The notes: generated from the letters alone by a model not told the origin. Counted from the first letter of the stretch, positions 1 to 11,000 are shown. The stretch: 64,000 nt of DNA from Spongiimicrobium salis (GCF_043678055.1 NZ_JBHEQA010000003.1:372001-436000); one strand, 5' to 3'. Numbers and translations: made by a program.

Positions 1-666
1 GGGTTCAATGGCTTTGGCCTCTCTTGATAGTACTGCTTTGTCTATAGCTATTTTTGATGCTTTAGCAGCATTGAACTTTGTAATATCGTTATAATCTCGA
101 GTTACCCAACCGGATCCGGTCCCATCATTTGTCCGCATGGTGACCGTAAAATTGGAACCACTTGTTTTATCGTATGCAAACAGGCCATTGGAATTTAACA
201 TTGCACTAAAGCTTGTAGAATCATTAAAAAAGCCTGCCGCAGTAGTGTCTTTGGCCAAAGCAGGCTCAATACTACTATTGGCTACTTCTGCTCTAAATTC
301 TGGAGTAATATTGGCAGTTGCCTCATTATAGGTAATGGATTTGTCATACGTCTGGGGACCAAGCGGCGGCATAAATTCTGGATTTTCCGGAGAGAGTTTG
401 GCCAGTTCTTCTGCCCTAGCCACTACTTTTTGTAGGGAAGCATCATCGAATTCATCTATGGTCGCCGTTCCGGACTTCTTTCCAAAATTGGATTGCACCA
501 CTAAAGTTTGGTTAGACCGATGCCCCGCCGTGGACACCGTATTCCGGGCATAACGGATATTGCCACTTTCACTTCCGCTAATATTGATTTCGCAAGCATC
601 AGCCTTGGAAAAACTCAGCGCTTTTTCCAATATCTTTCTCGCTTCTTCTTTTGTATAAATTGCCAT
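1..666 (-). CDS. TldD/PmbA-family metalloprotease-like protein, C-terminal part beyond window
   Basis: The first 222 residues of a TldD/PmbA-like protein are visible; the rest lies left of the window. The start (CAT at 664-666 on the plus strand) gives MAIYTKEEARKILEKAL, with no signal peptide, so it should be cytoplasmic. The N-terminal text (SKADACEINISG, then NIRYARNTVSTAG) fits the alpha/beta N-terminal domain of PmbA-type proteins. In the known family TldD and PmbA form a heterodimeric protease in which TldD carries the zinc site and PmbA lacks it. The upstream neighbour, 33 nt away on the same strand, has the HExxxH motif, so this gene is probably the PmbA-like, non-catalytic partner. 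The zinc-site region of this protein is not in view, so that assignment is an inference. Confidence 0.8.
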   Translation of the reverse strand, partial: MAIYTKEEARKILEKALSFSKADACEINISGSESGNIRYARNTVSTAGHRSNQTLVVQSNFGKKSGTATIDEFDDASLQKVVARAEELAKLSPENPEFMPPLGPQTYDKSITYNEATANITPEFRAEVANSSIEPALAKDTTAAGFFNDSTSFSAMLNSNGLFAYDKTSGSNFTVTMRTNDGTGSGWVTRDYNDITKFNAAKASKIAIDKAVLSREAKAIEP

Positions 667-699
667 GATATTTTTAATTTTTTGTAGTAAAACAAGATT

Positions 700-2340
700 T
701 TAAATGGTTCTGCCCGTGTTAATGACGTTAATGTTATTAAAGCGAGTAGTTGCACTACCATGAGAAACGGCGCTCACCTGGGAAGGTTGCCCTTTACCGT
801 CGAAAAACGATCCAAACATGCGATAGTCACTTTCATCACAAATTTTAGTACAGGAATTCCAGAATTCCTGTGTATTGGATTGGTAAGCCACATCATCTAA
901 CATGCCTACTATTTTTCCATTTTTGATCTCCAAAAAGACCGTTCCGCCAAATTGAAAATTATAACGTTGCTGATCAATGGAATAGGATCCCCTACCAGCA
1001 ATATAGATTCCTTTTTCCACATCTTTGATCATATCGTCTATGGAATATTTCTCTTTTCCGGCCTCTAAGGAAACATTGGGCATACGTTGAAACTGCACAT
1101 CGTTCCAACTTTGAGCATAACAGCATCCATGGGATTCATTCTGATCGATCATATGTACTTGATCTCGAATGGCCTGATAATTGGTCAATATTCCATTGCG
1201 CACCAAATCCCACTGCTTGGTTTTTACCCCTTCATCATCATAGCCTACAGCACCAAGGGACCCCCGTTGTACTTTGTCTGCTACCAGATTAACAATATCA
1301 CTTCCGTACTTAAAGTTTTTGGATTTCCATTTATCCAGCGTTGCGAAACTCGTTCCCGCATAGTTGGCTTCATATCCCAATACCCGATCGAGCTCCAATG
1401 GATGTCCTACCGACTCATGAATGGTGAGTCCCAAATGATTTGGTTCCAGTACCAAATCATATTTTCCAGCTTCAACTGATTTTGCCGTCAACATCTCTTT
1501 GGCCTGCTTGGCGGCTAAGGTAGCATCTTCTACGATATCATAACTTCCTCGATATAAATTAAGACCTGCCGGACCTTTTAGTTTTTCGGAAGCAAGGCCA
1601 TCCATATATTCGTATCCCATACCCATGGGAGCACTTAATGACTGTCTTGATTTAAATTTCCCTGTAGATCGGTCAATAGCAGTGACACCAAAAGTAGGCC
1701 AAATACGATGGATATCCTGATCGATATAAGAGCCTTCCGTAGAAGCAAAATACTTTTGCTCATTTACCATAAAGAGGCCCGAATTCACATAATTGGCTCC
1801 ATTCTTCAAAGCTGCAGCATTGGCACTCAACAATAAATCTACTTTTTCCGAAACGGGAACATCTTTAAAATTTTTCTTTATGGGTGTTTTCCATGAAACT
1901 TCCCCATAGGAGGCCACAGGGGCCAAGGTTACCGGAACTTTTTGAATTTTTGAATTCGCTTTGGCAATGGCCACAGCTTGATTGGTCGCTTTCTGAATTC
2001 CAGCTTCCGAAACATCATTTGTGGAAGCAAAACCCCATGTACCATTGGCTATTACACGAATTCCAATACCAAAAGATTCCGTATTCACAACGTTCTGCAC
2101 TTTATCTTCCCGTGTAAATACAAATTGGTTCAGGTATCTTCCAATTCTGGCATCGGCATAGGTAGCGCCTAAGGATTTTGCCGTATTAAGGGCAACATCC
2201 GCCATTCTTTTTTTAATGGCTACATCCATTCCTGGATCTAGCAATGCTTCTACGGGAATCTCGTTCCCCATCAGTAAGGAGGGCATCATCATTGCCCCTG
2301 CTCCCAACCCAGCATATTGTACAAAATCTCTTCGTTTCAT
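700..2340 (-). CDS. TldD-type zinc metalloprotease with twin-arginine-like leader
   Basis: A 546-residue TldD-family protein. Residues 308-313 read HESVGH, the HExxxH zinc motif of TldD, in the context LGLTIHESVGHPLELDRV. A later SHGCCYAQSW segment could hold the cysteine ligand known from TldD. The N terminus MKRRDFVQYAGLGAGAMMMP has the RR-x-F pattern of a Tat signal, so export of the folded protein is plausible; E. coli TldD is cytoplasmic, so this is a difference. The gene lies 33 nt upstream of the PmbA-like gene and they should be co-transcribed. Family function is degradation or maturation of small peptides and unfolded proteins. The substrate here is unknown and nothing nearby suggests a modified-peptide cluster. 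Confidence 0.88.
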   Translation of the reverse strand: MKRRDFVQYAGLGAGAMMMPSLLMGNEIPVEALLDPGMDVAIKKRMADVALNTAKSLGATYADARIGRYLNQFVFTREDKVQNVVNTESFGIGIRVIANGTWGFASTNDVSEAGIQKATNQAVAIAKANSKIQKVPVTLAPVASYGEVSWKTPIKKNFKDVPVSEKVDLLLSANAAALKNGANYVNSGLFMVNEQKYFASTEGSYIDQDIHRIWPTFGVTAIDRSTGKFKSRQSLSAPMGMGYEYMDGLASEKLKGPAGLNLYRGSYDIVEDATLAAKQAKEMLTAKSVEAGKYDLVLEPNHLGLTIHESVGHPLELDRVLGYEANYAGTSFATLDKWKSKNFKYGSDIVNLVADKVQRGSLGAVGYDDEGVKTKQWDLVRNGILTNYQAIRDQVHMIDQNESHGCCYAQSWNDVQFQRMPNVSLEAGKEKYSIDDMIKDVEKGIYIAGRGSYSIDQQRYNFQFGGTVFLEIKNGKIVGMLDDVAYQSNTQEFWNSCTKICDESDYRMFGSFFDGKGQPSQVSAVSHGSATTRFNNINVINTGRTI

Positions 2341-2643
2341 AGATACTTCGAATTTTGATTGGTTGAATATTTATAATGTTCTATTGGTATTCCCAAAAAG
2401 TCATGCTCAGGATTTCTTGAAATGATCCTGGATTTTGCGAAACACCTTTGCTTTAAAAGTAGAAAAAAACTATTACATAACAAGGAAGTTGGCAGACCTT
2501 TAACTACTTGAAAAGGATGTCATTATTCGCAAATCCCACGCTTTTATTCAATGCATATTCCAGTATGGTATACCATTCCTAAACCATACTAGGTCCGTTG
2601 GCCTTTGCAAAATCAAATGAAACAAGGCCAAAGGGCATTAAAA
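2341..2643. other. Intergenic region with a perfect 12-bp palindrome
   Basis: The gap between the TldD gene and the beta-glucan operon terminator has no supportable ORF. It should carry the minus-strand promoter of the TldD gene. The one visible structure is the perfect palindrome ATGGTATACCAT at 2565-2576, flanked by AGTATGG (2562-2568) and CCATACT (2584-2590). It could be a repressor site, but the function is not known. Confidence 0.4.
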
Positions 2644-2665
2644 AACCCGGTGTTACCACCGGGTT
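2641..2665 (-). terminator. Intrinsic terminator of the beta-glucan operon
   Basis: Stem ACCCGGTG (2645-2652) pairs with CACCGGGT (2657-2664) around a 4-nt loop, and one more A-T pair extends it. Read on the minus strand the hairpin is followed by a run of T (plus-strand AAAAA at 2641-2645). It lies 29 nt past the stop of the last GH17 gene, so it should end the nine-gene operon. Confidence 0.85.
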
Positions 2666-2693
2666 CTCTAAGGACTTTAACTAGATATGAGTA

Positions 2694-3602
2694 TTAAAAT
2701 TTCAGATTTTCATCTTTATCCCAAAGCCCCCAATATGCTCCAACATCGCCTTCATCGCCTGTTTTCCATGATTCGTCGAAAGAAGAAAAATAGAAAATTT
2801 CAATATTTTCCTTAGCGGCCCATACTTGGGTATTGATAAAATATTTCATGGCATTCTCGGCAGTTGAAACAGCACCTTTTAGACTACTGCCCTGGCTTGG
2901 CCAGCCCGTTTCGGTAATAATCACTTTTTTACCATTTGCCGCATCCGTAGCCTGTCCGAACATCTGCTGCATATGGTTCAAGGCATATTCAATGGGGCAA
3001 CCTTCCCAATACGGATAGCAATTGGATAGGATAATGTCACAAGCTTCTGTAATTCTTGGACGATGTGAAAATTCGTAATAGGCATCCACATAGCCTACCT
3101 CAATATCGGGCAAGGCTTCTTTAACACGATAGATATAGGCCAACAATTGCTCTTCTGTTAGGTCGTCTCTATACATGACTTCATTCCCAACAGCGGCAAT
3201 ATCCACGCAACCTTCTTTGGCCAATGTGATCAACCCTTCTATTTCTTTTTCATTCAATTCCAAATCATTGCCCAACCAGGCACCCACCAAAGTTTTCATT
3301 CCATGCTTATGGGCTATTCTTGGAATATGTTCATTTCCTTCAATACAGGAAAAAGAACGCACCCATTGTGTATAAGGTTTTATAATCTTAATTCGGCGTT
3401 CTACTTGTGCTTCGGTAATGATATCACCAGGTTCCTGCCCGTCTTCATACATACTAAAGCAGAGACCGTGCATTCCATTTTGTAACGTTTCTAACCACAA
3501 TGCTTTTAATTCCTCTTCGGAAATAGCACTAAAATCTACCCCGGCATGCCCGGTATACTTTTGTTTTGCCAGGGAAAAATGATGGCCTTCTCTATATGAC
3601 AT
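2694..3602 (-). CDS. GH17-family beta-1,3-glucan-active enzyme, no signal peptide
   Basis: A 302-residue clan-A TIM-barrel protein of the GH17 type. The general acid is E141 in AAVGNEVMY and the nucleophile is E231 in IITETGWPSQG, both textbook GH17 signatures. GH17 enzymes cleave or transglycosylate beta-1,3-glucans. The protein starts MSYREGHHFSLAKQ with no signal peptide or lipobox, so it should act in the cytoplasm, unlike the second GH17 in this operon (6768-8042). It is the last gene of the operon, 26 nt after the sugar symporter, which fits processing of imported laminari-oligosaccharides, possibly feeding or remodelling substrate for the phosphorylase-like protein. Whether it hydrolyses or transfers cannot be read from sequence. 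Confidence 0.88.
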   Translation of the reverse strand: MSYREGHHFSLAKQKYTGHAGVDFSAISEEELKALWLETLQNGMHGLCFSMYEDGQEPGDIITEAQVERRIKIIKPYTQWVRSFSCIEGNEHIPRIAHKHGMKTLVGAWLGNDLELNEKEIEGLITLAKEGCVDIAAVGNEVMYRDDLTEEQLLAYIYRVKEALPDIEVGYVDAYYEFSHRPRITEACDIILSNCYPYWEGCPIEYALNHMQQMFGQATDAANGKKVIITETGWPSQGSSLKGAVSTAENAMKYFINTQVWAAKENIEIFYFSSFDESWKTGDEGDVGAYWGLWDKDENLKF

Positions 3603-3628
3603 TATTGTTTCTTTATTTTAAATTATGA

Positions 3629-5194
3629 TTATAATTCCCCTCTCCGCTTCACTAGTTCCGCTTTAATTTCGCGCGCTCTTGTTTCGTTTAAGCTATACTT
3701 CCACATCACCCAAATGGCCAATGCCGCTGTAGCTGAAGGCACTATGATATCTGCTATCCTTAATCCATTCATTGTCTCAATTGTTTGCTCGGTCACATTT
3801 GGATCAAATCCTACTATACTTAAGATAACACCTCCCAAAACGAGTGCTATGGACTGGCCAATCTTAACCATTAACCAATAAATAGCGCCAAAAGTTCCTT
3901 CTTTTCTCGGCATTCCATTCTCCAACTCATCCAAATCGCAAACATCGGCCGTCATGGACATCATCAAGGTAAAAAGACCTCCCATACCAAAGGCAAATAA
4001 TGGAATTGGCACAAAAATCAACCAAGGAACTTCGCTTCCCGGGTCAATAGAGAACCATGACATGCCTATGTTATCCAATACAGGATTCAAGGTTTCGAAA
4101 AGAGAACTAATGCCAGAATTTAGACTTTTCCCGAAACCTGTCTGATTAAATTGACTGTTTAATTCCTTATCAAATCCCCACCATTTCAACACATATCCTA
4201 CAATAGATAAGGTGGTAGAAATAATAAATGCTTTTCGCTTTCCCCATTTGTTCGCCATTTTGGAAATGATAGGAATTACCAAAAATGCGGTAATCATGGC
4301 ATTGATGGTATTAAACCAAGCAGGCCAGGTCCCTGCCATTTCATAACTACCATTATACATGTAGAAGACAATGATAAACACCCCAAATGCAGCAACAAGT
4401 TGAAAGCCATTGAAAACCAAGAATGTCGCTCCACATAATTTCATAAAGGGTTTGTTTTTGGAAACTTGAACAATGCCCGCAAATAAATCTTTCATATTTG
4501 AAGCAAGGGTTTTAAGATTGATCTCTTTCCTATTTTCCATATTGGCAGAGTCAATACCTCTACAGAATAAGGCCGGTAGAATTCCAAAGACAATGCACAT
4601 CGCCCCTACGATAAGAGCCATAGTCCTTACCCCTTCTGTTTGGGTATTAAAGGTCTCCGAATCGGGAATGATTACATACAACCAAGGAACAATAATCCAA
4701 GCGATCTGTCCCATCGTATTGGAGAAGGCCATTAAACGAGTTCGTTCGTTATAATCCGATGTCATTTCGTATCCCAATCCCACTAGAGGGGTGGCAAACA
4801 TGGTATTTCCAATAAGGAACAACAACTGCAACACCATTACATGCCAAATAATGTAGGATTGCGAAGCATTATCATCTATTTGCCACATTAGGAAAAAGAG
4901 AATACCACTAATAATTGCTCCAATGAAAATATAAGGTCTTCTACGCCCCCATCTGGATTTGGTATTGTCTGAAATAAAGCCCATGATAGGATCTGTTATA
5001 GAGTCAAATATCCTCGGAAGCCCTCCTAATAAACCTGCCCATAACGGATCTACTCCCCAGGCCGTTAGGAGGAAAAATTGAATAAAAACGCCTAGAGTAC
5101 CCGGCAAAATATTGAGTATAAAATGTCCTGCTCCAAAGGCAGCTTTTTGCCCTACAGGGACTTTGTCTTTCGAAACTGTTTTTACTTGACTCAT
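3629..5194 (-). CDS. GPH-family (MFS_2) sugar:cation symporter
   Basis: A 521-residue polytopic inner-membrane protein with about 12 hydrophobic segments. The loop SDNTKSRWGRRRPYI near residues 76-90 is the hallmark of glycoside-pentoside-hexuronide:cation symporters (MelB/LacS relatives), as is ITDPIMGFISD just before it. Some insertions (for example around residues 340-390) make it longer than MelB. Placed between GH30 and the leaderless GH17, it most likely carries glucose, laminaribiose or short beta-1,3-gluco-oligosaccharides from periplasm to cytoplasm. Import of intact oligosaccharides would supply the cytoplasmic phosphorylase-like enzyme. The substrate is inferred from context only. 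Confidence 0.88.
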   Translation of the reverse strand: MSQVKTVSKDKVPVGQKAAFGAGHFILNILPGTLGVFIQFFLLTAWGVDPLWAGLLGGLPRIFDSITDPIMGFISDNTKSRWGRRRPYIFIGAIISGILFFLMWQIDDNASQSYIIWHVMVLQLLFLIGNTMFATPLVGLGYEMTSDYNERTRLMAFSNTMGQIAWIIVPWLYVIIPDSETFNTQTEGVRTMALIVGAMCIVFGILPALFCRGIDSANMENRKEINLKTLASNMKDLFAGIVQVSKNKPFMKLCGATFLVFNGFQLVAAFGVFIIVFYMYNGSYEMAGTWPAWFNTINAMITAFLVIPIISKMANKWGKRKAFIISTTLSIVGYVLKWWGFDKELNSQFNQTGFGKSLNSGISSLFETLNPVLDNIGMSWFSIDPGSEVPWLIFVPIPLFAFGMGGLFTLMMSMTADVCDLDELENGMPRKEGTFGAIYWLMVKIGQSIALVLGGVILSIVGFDPNVTEQTIETMNGLRIADIIVPSATAALAIWVMWKYSLNETRAREIKAELVKRRGEL

Positions 5195-5244
5195 AATTGT
5201 TTGTTTAGTTGGTAGCGTTTCACCTTAATGGTGCCTCGTTAACC

Positions 5245-6768
5245 TTATTTAATTATTATGGTTTGTATCGCCTGTGCATTCAGCGGTACATAAACACTTT
5301 TTTCTTCTAAGAAAAGTTGTAGGTGCTTGCTGTTTTTGCCTTCATTAAAAACGACAACAGCAATAGAGTCATCGGGGTTTTTTGCGGCGGTTACCAATAT
5401 TTTTTCATCGGAGGAATTAATGCCGATACGCGTGGCACCGGGCCGTATAAATTTGCTGAAATGTGCCATGGCATAATAAATGGGGGTAAAATACACCTCA
5501 TCCTTTTCTGGGTCCACGATTACCGGGGCCACGCACCAGTTTTTAAACCAATTTGGTCCCCCTTGTTTGTCCAATAGCATATTCCAATCTACCCAACCGT
5601 CGACCCAATTGTTAAGGCAACCTATAATGTCTCTTGCATAGCGGTGCACTGGAGCATATTTGGGATGCAAATGTTTATCTTTTTCAGGAGCCCAATCCCA
5701 ACCCCAATCCGTGGCCTCTTTCTTCCAATACCAAGCGTCGTCCTGCCATTTCGGAATTTCGGCATCAACACAGGCTTCTGTTTGGATCAAATGTTTTACA
5801 GGAGCTTTTTGATGGGCATATTGCAAGGCCTCCGGAAAAACCTCAAAAGTGCTGGCATACCAATGTATTGCTGTACCATCATAATATTTGGATGTTTCCC
5901 CATTTTTATACATGACATCTACCCAATCCTTTAGATGTTCCCGATTTTGATCATAGCCCAACAATTTCACCTCATGACCATCAGCTTCTAGTTTGGGACC
6001 TAGATGATGCTGCACAAAACGGGTCATTTCTTCTGCCGTAAAATGCATACTTTCCCAATTATTGTCATTTCCTAAAGGTTCGTTCTCTATAGTAAATCCC
6101 CAAATGTCTATCCCTTCGGCCTTATAGGCATCTATATATTTTGAAAAGAACAGCGCCCAAGTATCCTTATATTCGGGTAATAATTGCCCTCCTCTCCAAT
6201 CGTTATTATCCTTCATCCATGGAGGAGCGGTCCAAGGGGAGGATATGATCTTGAACCCATCTTTTGATAGCTCCATGGCCTCCTGAATCATAGGTATGAT
6301 ATCGTCCTTATCTTCCTCAATAGAAAAATGTTTTAAATCCATATCCCCTGCTACAGGGGCATAGGAATAATTGCTCAATGAAAAATCACAGGAATTCATA
6401 TGCGTTCGGGTCAAGGAATAATTGGCCCCTTGTTCACTGAAATAAGCATTTAAAATTTTGGATCTATTGTCCTCTCCCATTTGATTGAGCAAGTGTGCAG
6501 AAGCTTCTGTAAAAGATCCGCCAAAACCGGTAATCGTCTGGTATTGTTCCTTAGGCAACACCCTTATTTCTATTGCTCCGGAAGCCGAAGAAGCAGGTTG
6601 AAGCTCCTTAAGCCTATTTCCATTGGCCGAAGTTTCATAGATGGTCACTTCCAGTTCTTTTTCTATCTTCATACAACCATTAAGTGTGAATACGATGAAC
6701 AACACAAGTAGACTTCTTCCCATAGTTTTGGAACAAGCAATTCCTTTATGTGTTTTTTTAGCTTCCAT
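5245..6768 (-). CDS. GH30-family glucanase lipoprotein (probable beta-1,6-side-branch removal)
   Basis: A 507-residue lipoprotein (FTLNGC, Cys32) with a GH30 catalytic barrel. The general acid is E230 in GFTIENEPL and the nucleophile is E331 in LIQTEACVD; GFGGSFTEAS near residue 82 is also typical. GH30 subfamilies include glucosylceramidase and beta-1,6-glucanase, and in laminarin loci of marine Flavobacteriia GH30 enzymes are known to remove beta-1,6-linked glucose branches. The start codon overlaps the stop of the upstream GH17 gene by one base (TAATG on the minus strand), which suggests translational coupling. An internal ATG at 6723 gives a shorter, more standard leader (MGRSLLVLFIVFTLNGC) and is an alternative start. 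Location should be outer membrane or periplasm. Confidence 0.9.
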   Translation of the reverse strand: MEAKKTHKGIACSKTMGRSLLVLFIVFTLNGCMKIEKELEVTIYETSANGNRLKELQPASSASGAIEIRVLPKEQYQTITGFGGSFTEASAHLLNQMGEDNRSKILNAYFSEQGANYSLTRTHMNSCDFSLSNYSYAPVAGDMDLKHFSIEEDKDDIIPMIQEAMELSKDGFKIISSPWTAPPWMKDNNDWRGGQLLPEYKDTWALFFSKYIDAYKAEGIDIWGFTIENEPLGNDNNWESMHFTAEEMTRFVQHHLGPKLEADGHEVKLLGYDQNREHLKDWVDVMYKNGETSKYYDGTAIHWYASTFEVFPEALQYAHQKAPVKHLIQTEACVDAEIPKWQDDAWYWKKEATDWGWDWAPEKDKHLHPKYAPVHRYARDIIGCLNNWVDGWVDWNMLLDKQGGPNWFKNWCVAPVIVDPEKDEVYFTPIYYAMAHFSKFIRPGATRIGINSSDEKILVTAAKNPDDSIAVVVFNEGKNSKHLQLFLEEKSVYVPLNAQAIQTIIIK

Positions 6769-8042
6769 TATTGGTAGGGCGGGGCACTTACTTCCTTCAT
6801 TAATGCACTCTTATCCCCATTATAGGTTTTCGTAATGGGTTTCCCATCTCTTGTAAGTCCTTCAAATACTCCCTTATCCACTAAATCCCAAATGGCGAAT
6901 TTGGCCTGACTTTTTAGATTGATCAGCCCAAAATGATTTTCTGAGCCCAAAGGATTTCCGGCATCCTTCCATTGTTCATCAAAACCCTCAAAATAGAAGC
7001 ATGAGATGCCCTCTGCATTGGTCCAATCCCGCATATGTTTATAATACAATCCTTCTTTGTATTCATCTGTAGCCTTAGAACCTTCTGGCCCGTAATGCCC
7101 ATTGGATAGGGTTGCCCAACCGGTTTCTCCAATGTGTATGGGCTTATTGATTCCCAAACTTTCCATATACTCTTTCACGCCCTGATATTGCGACATGGCG
7201 TAAGACTTGGCCCGCAACATGGCTGCTTCTATTTTTTCTAAATCGGATGATTCCTTTTCTTCTTCCCGAACTCCCCAAAAATCAGGATTGTAATGGGTAT
7301 CGTGCATGGGATAGGTATGTACGGATAGAAAATCAACCGCAGCGATCAATTTGTTTAAATCTTCCACGTGATATTCCGTATCGCCGCCACCCCAAGAAGC
7401 AAAATTATCTGAACTTGTAATCCACAAATCTTCTGGAAGTTCCCCAGTTTTTTTCAATTCTTGAAGATGATTCACCCATTTTAGAATAACTCCAGGTTGT
7501 ACAAAATAACTTGCGGCCCACTTTACCATGGCTTCATTGCCCACGGCAATGACTTTCACAATATCCGGATATTGTTTTGCCAATTTTACCGTCGTAGCGA
7601 TTTCAACCGCATTCCTTTCGCTCTCCTCATTATGATCGGGTTCTTGATCGGTCCAGGCATTTTTACAATCTATCCAAGCCCCCAACATGACGTACATTTC
7701 AAAACTGGGATCTTCTTTTTTCAGGGCATCAATGGCCTTAAGGAGATTACTTGCCTGTGGCAAGTGCACTTTATACGTCCGCAAAAGCTTGATCTTCATT
7801 GCTGCCAGAATCTTTAAGTCTTCCTTTAGCTCTTCCAAAGTAGGTTCAATATCGTGATCCACGTGTCTGTAACCTCCATACGACATTGCCAAATACTCCG
7901 GATTCCCCAGAATATCCTTTGCACTCATACTTAATTCTTTTTTCACTATGGCTGTATTATTTTCTGATTTGGTGGTGTTTTTACATGAAAAAACTAGTAA
8001 TAAGAGTACGGTGTAGTTCATTATTTTAACATAGTTCTTCAT
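6768..8042 (-). CDS. GH17-family beta-1,3-glucanase lipoprotein
   Basis: A 424-residue lipoprotein (LLLLVFSC, Cys20) with a GH17-type barrel. The general acid is E170 in IAVGNEAMV and the nucleophile is E306 in HIGETGWATL. It is about 120 residues longer than the leaderless GH17 at 2694-3602 and differs from it strongly, so the two are not a recent duplication. The lipoprotein signal places it at the cell envelope, where it can cut laminarin-type chains released by GH16. It shares one base with the GH30 start and lies 26 nt after the phosphorylase-like gene. Exact chain-length preference is unknown. Confidence 0.87.
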   Translation of the reverse strand: MKNYVKIMNYTVLLLLVFSCKNTTKSENNTAIVKKELSMSAKDILGNPEYLAMSYGGYRHVDHDIEPTLEELKEDLKILAAMKIKLLRTYKVHLPQASNLLKAIDALKKEDPSFEMYVMLGAWIDCKNAWTDQEPDHNEESERNAVEIATTVKLAKQYPDIVKVIAVGNEAMVKWAASYFVQPGVILKWVNHLQELKKTGELPEDLWITSSDNFASWGGGDTEYHVEDLNKLIAAVDFLSVHTYPMHDTHYNPDFWGVREEEKESSDLEKIEAAMLRAKSYAMSQYQGVKEYMESLGINKPIHIGETGWATLSNGHYGPEGSKATDEYKEGLYYKHMRDWTNAEGISCFYFEGFDEQWKDAGNPLGSENHFGLINLKSQAKFAIWDLVDKGVFEGLTRDGKPITKTYNGDKSALMKEVSAPPYQ

Positions 8043-8068
8043 ACTTCCTTGTTTTAACTGTTCTCTTT

Positions 8069-11000
8069 TTATTTTTTGACCGAAACTATAATCTTTTCGA
8101 TATCACCGGTTCTATTAAATACCGTATCGCTCCATTCCATGGGGAGCTCCAAACCTTCAAATTCAAAAACCCCATGATCTCTGGCTATCAGGCGTATTCC
8201 TTCCTCTTCCGAGAGCCTATACACAATGGGAGTTTGACAATAGGTAAAAAACAAGCTGTCTTTCTCCAATTGAATTTCTTTTACTTTCTGATTGCTATTG
8301 ATATATTTTGAGGAAATGGCTCTTTTTAAAAACTCTTCTTTTCGCAATAGATACGGACGAAAATGTAAGCTGCCATGACGCACGAAAACGCCAAGTTCTC
8401 CAAACCTACTTAAAATATCTTCTTTTACTTGCCCAGTCATACCCGGTTGTTGGGCGCCTTTTCCTGCAGGGGTGTGGGAATACGGATCTGTAGGGAAAGC
8501 ACCATATAGTTCAGGGGACTTATGCACACCAATGCCTTCATTGATCTCATAATAATGTTCCAATAATCGGCCAATAGTTTCTGCACTTTCTCCATTTTCT
8601 ATGGCCCTTAACGCAGTTTCTTGGACGCTTAACAAAAACTTGGATACCATATGCCAATAGATGGACCCCAATCCTTCATATCCAAAGAAGGTTCCGGAAC
8701 GCCCCGTAAAGGCTTTATGATTGAATATTTCCTCAAAAGATGCCAACAAAAGCCCGCGTTCCTTTTCAACAAGCGTTCCATAGACCTCTTCATCAAGTTG
8801 AGACAGGGCTTCTTTTAAGCTTTCGGCATTATTAAAATTGCCATTAAAACTATACCTTCCCTCAACGTCTTTTGCCACAATTTGGACATTCCCATCCTTT
8901 AAAAGTTGTTGTATCAATTCCGATTTTTCAATGATGCCCGAAGGAATATTGTTCTTCTCAGAAAATCGCGGAAGCTCCTTATTGGGATATAGTATGTAAC
9001 TGTATTGATCCTCCCGGAACAGATCGCTCTTTTTTAGGGCATCCAATAGTTGTACTGAAGTTTCACTGGAGATATAACCAGAACTCAATACGGCAACTTG
9101 CCCTTCCAACATTTCGGACAGATAGGAAATAGAGACCTCAGTACTATTCTCAACGGTCATGATGTTATAAGAATGGAACAGCTTGTCGGTTCTCTTATTC
9201 GCATCGATACTATGATCGAGATGTTTTAAAGTTACCTGAACAAACTGCAATACATCGTCCTTACTCAATTTCCCTGTGGTGTTGCTGAAGCCATTTGCAT
9301 AGATTTCATTTCTAAAATCGCTCCCTGCATTTCCTAAACCATCCATTACGGTTTTGCGGTCTGCATCGGATACTTTCCCTGAAAGTATCCCTAGGTTTTT
9401 TACCAAGTTCACACGCACCTCATTAAAAAAGGTTACAAGTTCCTTGGAGATGCGATACTCCATATCCGGAGCTTTTTCGACAATACATTCAAAAAAGTGC
9501 AAAAATCTGCGGAGGTAACAAAGCGTTACCATGGAAACCCCATTACCCACTAAAGCATTATTGGCATCATTCCATTCCGGGCGCTGCGTATTCATCCAAA
9601 TGCCCCCCTCAGGGATAAAATTGGATACTTTAGCTAATAATGTAGTAAGCAATTTCTCCAATAAATTCACTTGGTAAATAGCCTGATCTTTGTCTTTCAA
9701 CAGTGCGGCATCGGCTCCTAATTTTTTCCGCTCTTTATTGATTTTTGCATCCAATTCCTCATCAAATACAATGGTATCTTTTGGATTATCAAGAATAGCC
9801 TGATATCCTTTTATTTTATAAGGTACATTGGCGTAAACAAAAATATTCTGATCAAAATAAGATGCCAATCGCTGTGGATAATGCTGTTCTATACATTCCA
9901 AAAACTTAAGCAAATATATGATTTGGTGATCTCCCCAATATCCAATATAAGACCATGGATCATCTGGTTCTATAATCTCCCAATCAAAGCCATCTTTGGT
10001 TACGCGATAAGGATTATATCCATCAAAAGTAGTGGCATTTAGAAATTTATGAATCATGCTTTCAATAAAAGCAGGATAGGAGTAGACCAATGCTTCCCAA
10101 TTCTGAAAGATATCTCTCCAATTCCCTTCATAATCCAATACTTTTTTCCCATCATCGGTTTCCGTATTGATAGAAAATCTATTCCATGGGCGACTAGGGT
10201 CCCCGTGTCTTCTACTAAACTTTAAGGGCATGTATTCAAAAGCAAGCCTTTTAAAATGCGTATTGTCTTCTTTAGCCCCCAAAGCCCTAAGGTCACTAAG
10301 GGTAAAATGCGCCGGCAGTGCCCTTAAATCTTCCTTTTTTTCTTTGTACAATGTTCTATTTGCCTTTTGGATATAGGCTAGGAAGTCCTCTCTTTCCATG
10401 GCATAGGCATTGTCAAAAATACCCCCACGCATAATATTAAAGAGGGTATTGGAAAAATGACGCGTATTTCTAAGTTTATCTGCCGTTAATTGTAGGCCAT
10501 CAGAAGCGGCATTTAAGGCTAGTAATCGTTGAGAACCTCTTGCGATGTCTTCTTCAACTTTACCATAAAGATCCTTTTCCGTCCTGATCCACTGGGCAAT
10601 TTGACTTATGTCTACTTTGGATTGATTTACTTCTGCAATCAACATCCACTTTTTCTCCGTCTTTGGCTCTAGTTGGATGTCCCCATGAACAAAGTAGGCT
10701 CCTTTTTCAGCCTTAACGTCTATCTCTTGTACAATAGCCTGTCCTTCTCTAAAGGCATTCAGTTGTAGCGCAGATATCAAATAGTTTGCATTTTTGATTC
10801 CCGTAGACCATACTGTAGCTGCTTTCAAGGCCTCACTTGGCTCTGCCTTATCCACAATAATGGCACTAAGTGCATAAATTCCCAAACCAATCTCCTTTTC
10901 CAGCTCACTTTTCTTATAGGCATCCACCAGATTACTACTCGCATTTTGTAAATTGGGATCAACCCCATAAGGCATAATGTTCTGAATACCATCCAATACG

